Of a stretch of 12,750 bases of DNA, positions 1 to 5,085 are shown one piece after another (positions within the stretch are counted from its first letter, which is position 1; each line of letters begins with the position of its first letter). Below the pieces are notes generated by a model. It saw only the letters and a list, made by a program, of their open reading frames with translations. It was not told the origin of the DNA and did no database searches. This DNA comes from an uncultured Blastocatellia bacterium. Lineage in GTDB: Bacteria > Acidobacteriota > Blastocatellia > Pyrinomonadales > Pyrinomonadaceae. The stretch lies in the NCBI GenBank assembly GCA_946480785.1, contig CAMLLD010000115.1, positions 1 to 12,750 of the forward strand. The letters run 5' to 3'. The position numbers and the translations under genes were made by a program.

Positions 1-540
1 ATCGAGCAGGCGATCGCGACTCAGAGTCTCGACCGGATGCGCGATGAAATAGGCCAGCAACGCAAACTCTTTTGACGACAGATCGACGAGCTCTCCACTA
101 CGCCGTACTTCATTGCTGCGCACGTTTACTTCAACGTCGCTGAATTTATAAACCTCCGTCGCCGACTGTTGTGAGGAGGAACGCCGCAACACGGCTTTCA
201 CACGCGCCATCAACTCGCGAATCGAAAACGGCTTCGTCACGTAATCGTCAGCGCCGAGTTCCAGGCCGACGACTTTATCGATCTCCTGCCCGCGCGCCGT
301 CAGCATGATGATCGGCACCGACGGACGTTTCGCTTTCAACTGCTTGCAAACGTCGAGGCCGCTCATGCGCGGCATCATCACATCGAGCACGACGAGATCG
401 GGCGAGTCGTTCAGCGCGCGTTCAAGACCGCTGACGCCGTCGCCCGCGCTGATCACGTCGTAACCTTCATACTCGAAGTTGTCGCGCAGGCCGGCAACCA
501 TGGCGGGTTCGTCTTCGACAATGAGGATCTTGCTCTTCAT
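1..540 (-). CDS. OmpR/PhoB-family response regulator (C-terminus cut by window edge)
   Basis: Cytoplasmic transcription factor, output half of the two-component system formed with the upstream histidine kinase. The 180 visible residues begin MKSKILIVEDEP. The receiver domain covers about 1-120: acidic pocket E9-D10-E11, phospho-acceptor D53 in VVLDVMMPRMS, switch T81 in IIMLTARG, and K103 in VTKPFS. A winged-helix DNA-binding domain starts near 130 (YKFSDVEVNV...) and reaches the start of the recognition region (ETLSRDRLLD) where the window ends; the last third of that domain is missing only because of the edge. The ATG at 540-538 overlaps the kinase stop as ATGA, so the two are probably translationally coupled. 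Family assignment is secure from motifs; the regulon cannot be read from the sequence. Confidence 0.95.
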   Translation of the reverse strand, partial: MKSKILIVEDEPAMVAGLRDNFEYEGYDVISAGDGVSGLERALNDSPDLVVLDVMMPRMSGLDVCKQLKAKRPSVPIIMLTARGQEIDKVVGLELGADDYVTKPFSIRELMARVKAVLRRSSSQQSATEVYKFSDVEVNVRSNEVRRSGELVDLSSKEFALLAYFIAHPVETLSRDRLLD

Positions 541-2315
541 ACGCTCGCCTCCTTCAAGCTGCGGCCGTCGCTCGTTCTTCCTGGTTGCATCGCGCCGGCT
601 ATCGGCAGCTTCAGCGTGAACTTGCTGCCGCGGCCCGGCGTGCTTTCAACTTCGACGTCGCCGCCGTGCGCTTCCGTGATGTGACGCACGAGCGACAACC
701 CGAGCCCGCTGCCTTTCGTGTTGTGCACCAGCGGATCGCACGTGCGATAAAACTTTTCGAAGATCCGCGACTGCTCGTTACGCTCGATGCCGATGCCGCG
801 ATCGATCACTTCCAGCTTCAGCACGCTCTGCTCGCGATACAACTTCACGCCCAGGAATTTTTCGTGGTCGGAGTATTTCAGTGCATTGTTGACCAGGTTG
901 ACAAGCGCTCGCGCGATGGCTTCGCGATCGACGCGCACTTTCGGGATGTTCGGCTCGATCTGTTCTTCCAGCGCGAAGCCCTGCTGCTCGATCTGAAAGC
1001 GATACGAGTCGAGCGTGTTACGCACGAGTTCGGCGATGTCGGTTTCTTTGAAGTCGTACTCTTTACGGCCCGCTTCGATGCGCGAAAAGTCGAGGATGTT
1101 GTTGATTAGGGCAGTCAGACGTTCGCTCTCTTTGCGAATGATGCTGTAGTACTCATTCTTCTTTTCGCTCGTGGTGATGCGGCCGAGTTCGAGTGTTTCC
1201 GCGTAGAGACGAATCAACGCGAGCGGTGTTCGCAACTCATGAGAGACGTTGGAGACGAAATCAGATTTGAGCCGGGCGAGCGCGACCTGCTTGTTGACGC
1301 TGCGATAAGTGAGCACGAGCCCACCGATCATCAACACAGACAACACGCCGAGGATCATGAAACTCTGCGTTACCCAGCGACGGCCGATCGCTTCCGCTGT
1401 CGTGCCCTGAAACTTAATACCGAGTGAAAGACCTTTGAATGGATCGTCGAGGTTGTGCGCGACCTCCAGCTCACCCGTGCCCCACGTCGCAGACGTCATG
1501 AACGGCCTGTAGTCCTCGCCCGTGCCGTTGTCGGCGTAATAAACATTCATCGCGAGCCGTTCGTCCGGAGGGCCGCCTGCTTCCAGCTCCGCGGGCGTAA
1601 TCTCGTGCAACATATCCGCAAAAGACGCGTCCTGCTTGTCGGTCAACTTCTTCGACACCACTTCATCGATCGCGCTCGGAAAAAAGTGATCTTTAAGCTG
1701 ATTTGTGTCCAGCCCGATTCCGCCCAGCACCGGTTTATCGGGGGAAGAACCTGGCAGTGTGAAGAACGCGGTCGTGCTGTACATCGGGCCGTTGGTGGTG
1801 TCCATCATGGTGCTGTACCAACCGAGGCGCTTCGTTTTCTTGTTGACGCCCTGAGCGATCTCGCGGCCCTCCATCCCGAACCAGGTGCTGTAGGATTTCG
1901 CGAGACGCTCGTGTTCCTTGTCAGTCATGCAGCTTTGTGACTGGAGGACAAGCGGCTTTTCATCTTGCGTGCTGTCGAAGATGAACGCGTACGAGAACAA
2001 CGGATTTGTTGCCAGCAGCGCGTTGAGCTTTTGTCGCTTGTCGGCTTCGCTGTCGGCGGTGGTCGGAAAGCCGTTGCGGGCGTCTTCGATGAACGCGGTA
2101 GTTTTCTGACGCAGTCGCTTTTCGGTGATCGAAAGGACGTACTGGAAGTCGCGGTGAATCAGCGCCTCGATCTTTTTGTCGCGCTGGATCGATTTGACGT
2201 GTTGGTAGTTGACGTAGATGAGCGTCAGCGCCGGTAGCACGACGGCGAGACCGAGCGTCAGGACGAGCCGTGAGCGCGTGTTGCCGCCGAAGAGTCTTGC
2301 CCTTTTCGACCTCAT
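537..2315 (-). CDS. Membrane sensor histidine kinase
   Basis: Inner-membrane sensor kinase expected to autophosphorylate and pass phosphate to the response regulator encoded just downstream. With the start at 2315 it has 592 residues. TM1 is about 16-36 (LVLTLGLAVVLPALTLIYV), followed by a long extracytoplasmic sensor region of about 40-314 that I do not recognise, then TM2 about 315-337. The HisKA H-box is FVSNVSHELRTPLALIRLYA with H359. The ATPase domain has the N-box VNLVNNALKYS (N477), the G1 box DRGIGI (505-510), the F-box FEKFYR and the G2 box GSGLGLSL (535-542). The reading frame is open for 54 codons further upstream (to 2477), but the ATG at 2315 has a GGAGG five bases before it, is followed directly by a basic stretch and TM1, and the upstream part looks like promoter DNA, so I chose 2315. 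Stop and the next start overlap as ATGA. Confidence 0.94.
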   Translation of the reverse strand: MRSKRARLFGGNTRSRLVLTLGLAVVLPALTLIYVNYQHVKSIQRDKKIEALIHRDFQYVLSITEKRLRQKTTAFIEDARNGFPTTADSEADKRQKLNALLATNPLFSYAFIFDSTQDEKPLVLQSQSCMTDKEHERLAKSYSTWFGMEGREIAQGVNKKTKRLGWYSTMMDTTNGPMYSTTAFFTLPGSSPDKPVLGGIGLDTNQLKDHFFPSAIDEVVSKKLTDKQDASFADMLHEITPAELEAGGPPDERLAMNVYYADNGTGEDYRPFMTSATWGTGELEVAHNLDDPFKGLSLGIKFQGTTAEAIGRRWVTQSFMILGVLSVLMIGGLVLTYRSVNKQVALARLKSDFVSNVSHELRTPLALIRLYAETLELGRITTSEKKNEYYSIIRKESERLTALINNILDFSRIEAGRKEYDFKETDIAELVRNTLDSYRFQIEQQGFALEEQIEPNIPKVRVDREAIARALVNLVNNALKYSDHEKFLGVKLYREQSVLKLEVIDRGIGIERNEQSRIFEKFYRTCDPLVHNTKGSGLGLSLVRHITEAHGGDVEVESTPGRGSKFTLKLPIAGAMQPGRTSDGRSLKEASV

Positions 2316-2320
2316 GCCAG

Positions 2321-2325
2321 CCTCC
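2321..2325 (-). promoter_or_regulatory. Shine-Dalgarno deciding the histidine kinase start
   Basis: GGAGG on the minus strand, five bases before the ATG at 2315-2313. It is the reason for preferring this start over the longer open frame. Confidence 0.75.
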
Positions 2326-2348
2326 GAGAGTTGTTGCACAGCGTGGGG

Positions 2349-2401
2349 AGAATACGCCTCCGCCCGGCGCGCCGTGTCAAGTGCAGGTAAAAAGTTGTCA
2401 A
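2349..2401 (-). promoter_or_regulatory. Candidate promoter/operator of the two-component operon with two TTGACA boxes
   Basis: On the minus strand two perfect TTGACA hexamers lie at 2401-2396 and 2380-2375, both preceded by CT or AC context (CTTGACA), 21 bp apart start to start, i.e. two helical turns. The nearer box is followed after 20 bp by TATTCT (2354-2349), a possible -10 with a longer than ideal spacer. Either one hexamer is a -35 box or the pair is a tandem binding site for a regulator, perhaps the operon's own response regulator. The spacing mismatch keeps confidence low. The remainder of the 221-bp divergent gap (2316-2536) shows no clear promoter for the plus-strand gene. Confidence 0.3.
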
Positions 2402-2525
2402 GAGTTGTGAATTTTAGAACCGAGGTGTGTATTGTGGTCAACGTCCGGGAGTGATATAAACGCGCCATCGTTTTCAACTGGATACCCCCGCAGTCCCCTA
2501 TCGAGGCAAATATTTTGCTTCCTGT

Positions 2526-2533
2526 AAGGAGGA
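2526..2533 (+). promoter_or_regulatory. Strong Shine-Dalgarno of the GlsB-like gene
   Basis: AAGGAGGA lies four to five bases ahead of the ATG at 2537. It is a near-perfect anti-16S match and fixes the start. Confidence 0.8.
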
Positions 2534-2536
2534 ACG

Positions 2537-2812
2537 ATGCTTAGTTTCATTTGGTGGCTGATTATTGGGTTGATCGCCGGCGCAATCGCGCGTCTGATTA
2601 TGCCCGGACGGGATTCGATGAGCTGGGTGATGACGATGCTACTCGGAATCGTCGGGTCCATCGTCGGCGGCCTGATAAGTTGGGCCATCTGGGGCGCCGA
2701 CACTCGTAACGGCGGCAACGGTTTTCACCCGGCGGGCCTGATACTCTCGATCATCGGCGCGATCGTGGTGCTCTGGATCTGGCGCATGATTGGCCGCCGC
2801 AGTACCGTCTAG
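2537..2812 (+). CDS. GlsB/YeaQ/YmgE family small membrane protein
   Basis: A 91-residue integral membrane protein of the transglycosylase-associated (GlsB/YeaQ/YmgE) family, linked to general stress responses in other bacteria, with unknown biochemical role. Three hydrophobic segments are visible: about 3-22 (SFIWWLIIGLIAGAIARLIM), about 30-52 (VMTMLLGIVGSIVGGLISWAIW) and about 67-84 (GLILSIIGAIVVLWIWRM). The glycine-rich GLIAGAIARLIMPG and LLGIVGSIVGG patterns are the family signature. Length is normal for the family. It has an excellent ribosome-binding site and is followed after 27 bp by the glycosylase gene on the same strand, so the two may be cotranscribed. Confidence 0.88.
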   Translation: MLSFIWWLIIGLIAGAIARLIMPGRDSMSWVMTMLLGIVGSIVGGLISWAIWGADTRNGGNGFHPAGLILSIIGAIVVLWIWRMIGRRSTV

Positions 2813-2839
2813 CGATCCGTTTCGACGCGTTAATAGTTC

Positions 2840-3739
2840 GTGCCTGAACTGCCGGACATCACCCTCTATCTCGAGGCGCTAGAGCAACGGATTCAAGGCA
2901 CTACGCTGAAACGCGTGCTGGTTGCGAGTCCGTTTCTGCTGCGCACGGCGGTGCCGCCGCTGGCGAGTGTGGAAGGGCGGAAGGTAGTTGAACTGCGCCG
3001 GCTCGGCAAGCGGATCTGTATCGGCGTCGAAGGCGATCTGTGGCTCGTGCTGCACCTGATGATCGCCGGGCGTTTGCACTGGTACGAAGATCGTGCGAAG
3101 GCTTTGAAGGCGCGCGGTGTGGCGTCGTTTGAATTTACGAGCGGCGTGCTCACGCTGACTGAAGCAGGCACGCAGAAACGCGCGTCGCTGCATGTGGTCG
3201 AAGGTGAAGCGGGACTCGAGCGTCTCGATCCGGGCGGGCTTGAAGTCTTCACTGCGACTGAAGAACAGTTCGCCGCGGCGTTGCGCGCCCGCAACCACAC
3301 CTTGAAACGCGCGCTCACCGATCCGCGCATTCTCAGCGGCATCGGCAACGCTTACTCGGACGAGATTCTCTTCACGGCCCAACTCTCGCCGTTTGCACTC
3401 ACGCAAAAACTCACCGCGGAAGAGATCTCGCGCCTCTTCGTCGCGATCAAATCTTCGCTGACGGACTGGATCGATCGCCTCCGCACGGAGTATCGCGATC
3501 GTTTCCCCGAGAAGGTGACGGCCTTTCGCCCCGACATGGCGACGCATGGAAAGTACGGCGAACCGTGCCCGCGTTGCGGCAACAAGATCCAGCGCATTCG
3601 TTACGGCTCAAACGAAACCAACTACTGCCCGACCTGCCAAACGGGCGGCAAACTCCTCGCCGACCGCGCCCTCTCTCGTCTGCTAAAGGACGACTGGCCC
3701 CGCACCCCCGAAGAACTCGAGAACTTGACGAAGAGTTGA
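2840..3739 (+). CDS. Fpg/Nei-family DNA glycosylase, divergent subgroup
   Basis: Base-excision repair glycosylase/AP lyase of the Fpg (MutM)/Nei fold, 299 residues. The GTG at 2840 must be the start because the product then begins M-P-E-L-P-D, exposing the catalytic N-terminal Pro2 and Glu3; no clear ribosome-binding site precedes it. K57 in LRRLGKR matches the conserved Fpg lysine. The helix-two-turn-helix region is TLKRALTDPRILSGIGNAYSDEIL. The C-terminal zinc finger is CPRCG...YCPTCQ, four cysteines intact. Oddities: the HLGMxG motif reads HLMIAG, the Fpg loop carrying the void-filling Arg and Phe (DPRRFG-like) is replaced by EAGTQKRASLHV, and the zinc-finger hairpin Arg is replaced by GSNETNY. 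From memory, this combination marks a recurrent subgroup of Fpg-like proteins, so substrate range may differ from classical 8-oxoguanine repair. Convergent with the selenoprotein gene. Confidence 0.9.
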   Translation: MPELPDITLYLEALEQRIQGTTLKRVLVASPFLLRTAVPPLASVEGRKVVELRRLGKRICIGVEGDLWLVLHLMIAGRLHWYEDRAKALKARGVASFEFTSGVLTLTEAGTQKRASLHVVEGEAGLERLDPGGLEVFTATEEQFAAALRARNHTLKRALTDPRILSGIGNAYSDEILFTAQLSPFALTQKLTAEEISRLFVAIKSSLTDWIDRLRTEYRDRFPEKVTAFRPDMATHGKYGEPCPRCGNKIQRIRYGSNETNYCPTCQTGGKLLADRALSRLLKDDWPRTPEELENLTKS

Positions 3740-3825
3740 GCCACGGATTTTCACAGAAACACACGGATCAGAAGCAGGCCAGTTTAAGCCTATCTATGTC
3801 TGTGTCATCCGTGGTATCTGTGGCT
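3739..3825. repeat. Inverted pair of dispersed CCACGGAT repeat copies, possible bidirectional terminator
   Basis: Left copy at 3739-3770 on the plus strand (AGCCACGGATTTTCACAGAA then ACACACGGATCA); right copy at 3825-3792 on the minus strand (AGCCACAGATACCACGGATG then ACACAGACATAGAT). They face each other across about 21 bp, so transcripts from either side could fold into a long imperfect hairpin between the convergent fpg and selenoprotein genes. The left copy starts at the last base of the fpg stop codon. The right copy encodes the last ten or so residues and the stop of the selenoprotein. Related copies occur at 7989-8011 and 12357-12386. Confidence 0.7.
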
Positions 3826-4378
3826 TAAAAAGCTCGTCGCTGTCGACGTCGAAGACACGGTTCAATCTTGCGCGGTAGTTTTCGAAGGCGAGTTGGGCGC
3901 TGAGTTGGAGGAGTTGTTCTTCCGAGAATTTCTCGCGCAGGCGCGCGTAGAGTTCGTCGGAGATGTTTGACGGTGTGTTGGCCATGGCGTCCGCGAGTTC
4001 GATCACCAACAGTTCGTCGCGCGAGAAGACCTTACCGCGAGAGAAATCGTCGGCTGAAAGATCGTGACGTGCGACGGCGAGTAACTTCTCATCCGATAGT
4101 CCCGCTTTTCTGCCGACGGCAGAATTGATGTCGACTCAAAATGGACAGCCGATGCGCGCGGCGGTTCGCACTTTCCCCAACTGAATAAAACGCAACGACA
4201 CGCGCCGCTTCGCGCCCAGTCCCGCTTCCATCCCGATGCCGCCCCAAACCACACCCGGCACACGCATCTGCATCTTCACCGGCGTGAGGTCCTTGCCAAA
4301 CATCTTGCGCATCGTCGTGTAGAACCAACGCAAGTGCCACGGCGCTTCCTTCTTTTCCAGTCCCTTGATCCGGTTCAT
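3794..4378 (-). CDS. AhpD-like/carboxymuconolactone decarboxylase-family selenoprotein (CPFU), UGA at 4138-4136 read as selenocysteine
   Basis: Predicted peroxidase- or disulfide-type redox protein, 194 residues with one in-frame UGA at codon 81. Before it: ATG at 4378, MNRIKGLEKKEAPWHLRWFY..., ending RIGCPF (C78). After it the same frame continues VDINSAVGRKAGLSDEKLLA..., then ELADAMANTPSNISDELYAR and ENYRARLNRVFDVDSDEL, a normal CMD-family C-terminal half, to TAG at 3796-3794. The UGA replaces the second cysteine of CxxC, which is the peroxidatic cysteine in characterised AhpD. A SECIS-like hairpin follows it (4108-4124). AhpD-like proteins with CxxU are, from memory, a known bacterial selenoprotein family. 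The ATG lies five bases after the stop of the zinc-ribbon gene, so the pair is an operon. The last residues (KPQIPRMTQT) come from a dispersed repeat. A UGA nonsense mutation is the alternative; the hairpin and intact downstream frame argue against it. Translation requires SelA, SelB, SelC and SelD elsewhere in the genome. Confidence 0.82.
4108..4124 (-). promoter_or_regulatory. Predicted bacterial SECIS hairpin for selenocysteine insertion
   Basis: In the mRNA sense (minus strand) the 17 nt TTCTGCC-GTC-GGCAGAA form a perfect 7-bp stem with a GUC loop. Exactly 11 nt (GTCGACATCAA) separate it from the UGA at 4138-4136. As I recall E. coli fdhF, its SelB-binding upper hairpin is also 17 nt long and also starts 11 nt after UGA, with G and U in the apical loop contacted by SelB; the loop here likewise has G-U. 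The hairpin is inside the coding sequence (NSAVGRK), as bacterial SECIS elements are. Confidence 0.8.
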
Positions 4379-4383
4379 CAAAC

Positions 4384-4983
4384 TTACTGCCTTTGCTTCT
4401 CTTCAGCCGCGAGGTGTCTCGTCGTGCCTTCCGTCACACTAAACCCGGTCGGAATAAACTCGTTCGTGTTCGCAGGCGACAACGTCCGCTGCGTTCCGGC
4501 GTCACCTTCGACTTCCTTGCCGCCTTTCATTTCACGTTGCTGAATCTCAACCATCCGTTTACTCACGACCAAACCGTTGATAATCAGCGCGAGACCGACA
4601 AAGAACGGAATCACGCCCGCAATCCACACGCGGCTCAAAATCTGCGCAGCTTGCGGGGAAACATTACCGATCAGTCCCTGCATGAAGATGAACAAAAAGA
4701 TCGCGACCCCGATACCGACTGAGCTCGTGATTACACCAGCCTTGATCTCGATGTAACGCTTCACCTCGGGCGTGATGCCCATCTGGCGTTCCATCTCGAT
4801 CTTGCGTAACTCGGCCGCTTGTCCGGAGCGAAACATCTCCGCGAGCCACGTATCGCCCCAATCAAACTTCTTCGCGGCGTCGGGGCTCGTCAGCGCCATA
4901 CGCACCGCCTCCAGGTTAGCGCCACAAACCTTACAAAACTTCATCTCGTCGCTTTGGTTCGTACCACAACGCGGACACAGCAT
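4384..4983 (-). CDS. Zinc-ribbon two-TM membrane protein of unknown function
   Basis: A 199-residue protein I cannot assign to a characterised family. The N-terminus is a zinc ribbon, CPRCG at 3-7 and CKVCG at 17-21, of the type found in many regulatory or scaffold membrane proteins. A soluble segment (22-80) follows, with a charged stretch AELRKIEMERQMGI. Two transmembrane segments come next, about 83-106 (GVITSSVGIGVAIFLFIFMQ) and about 120-141 (WIAGVIPFFVGLALIINGLVV), then a polar C-terminal tail of about 55 residues. AGGAG (4996-4992) sits eight bases before the ATG. Stop codon is five bases from the start of the selenoprotein gene, so it is the first gene of a two-gene operon; a link between the zinc site and redox state is conceivable but is only inference. 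Divergent from the kinase-helicase gene. Confidence 0.85.
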   Translation of the reverse strand: MLCPRCGTNQSDEMKFCKVCGANLEAVRMALTSPDAAKKFDWGDTWLAEMFRSGQAAELRKIEMERQMGITPEVKRYIEIKAGVITSSVGIGVAIFLFIFMQGLIGNVSPQAAQILSRVWIAGVIPFFVGLALIINGLVVSKRMVEIQQREMKGGKEVEGDAGTQRTLSPANTNEFIPTGFSVTEGTTRHLAAEEKQRQ

Positions 4984-4991
4984 AAGTTAGG

Positions 4992-4996
4992 CTCCT
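4992..4996 (-). promoter_or_regulatory. Shine-Dalgarno of the zinc-ribbon/selenoprotein operon
   Basis: AGGAG on the minus strand, eight bases before the ATG at 4983. It supports the chosen start. Confidence 0.65.
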
Positions 4997-5003
4997 GATG
5001 CAA

Positions 5004-5038
5004 AAGGTCGTCGAAGCATACGACAATTCTACGACCTT
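5004..5038. repeat. Perfect 8-bp inverted repeat in the divergent promoter gap
   Basis: AAGGTCGT at 5004-5011 and ACGACCTT at 5031-5038, arms centred 27 bp apart with a 19-bp spacer. It lies in the 102-bp gap between the divergent zinc-ribbon and kinase-helicase genes. It could be an operator read by a dimeric regulator, or a hairpin in the 5' leader of the minus-strand mRNA. No family of regulator is suggested by the arms. Confidence 0.45.
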
Positions 5039-5044
5039 GGTTCT

Positions 5045-5073
5045 TGTTACCCTATTGCCGAGTTGGTATCGTT
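5045..5073 (+). promoter_or_regulatory. Candidate sigma-70-like promoter of the kinase-helicase gene
   Basis: TTGTTA (5045-5050), a 17-bp spacer, and TATCGT (5068-5073): four of six matches in each hexamer. Transcription would begin near 5080, only a few bases before the ATG at 5086, which would explain why no Shine-Dalgarno is visible. Weak evidence. Confidence 0.28.
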
Positions 5074-5085
5074 TACCGTCCAACC

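Noticed and set aside
585..1109. 174-residue open frame on the plus strand
   Set aside because: Antisense shadow of the histidine kinase ATPase domain; composition is the usual mirror of GC-rich coding DNA, with no recognisable domain.
2316..2477. N-terminal 54-residue extension of the histidine kinase
   Set aside because: It is not hydrophobic or domain-like, overlaps promoter-like TTGACA boxes, and a GGAGG-preceded ATG lies at 2315.
2879..3547. 222-residue open frame on the minus strand
   Set aside because: Antisense shadow of the glycosylase gene, whose own frame carries all family motifs.
4136..4378. Truncated CMD-family pseudogene ending at TGA
   Set aside because: The frame continues intact for 113 codons after the TGA with family-like sequence, the TGA replaces the redox Cys precisely, and a SECIS-type hairpin follows at the canonical distance.
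5044..5085. TTG start extending the kinase-helicase by 14 residues
   Set aside because: It overlaps the candidate promoter, and the ATG at 5086 leads straight into the kinase fold.
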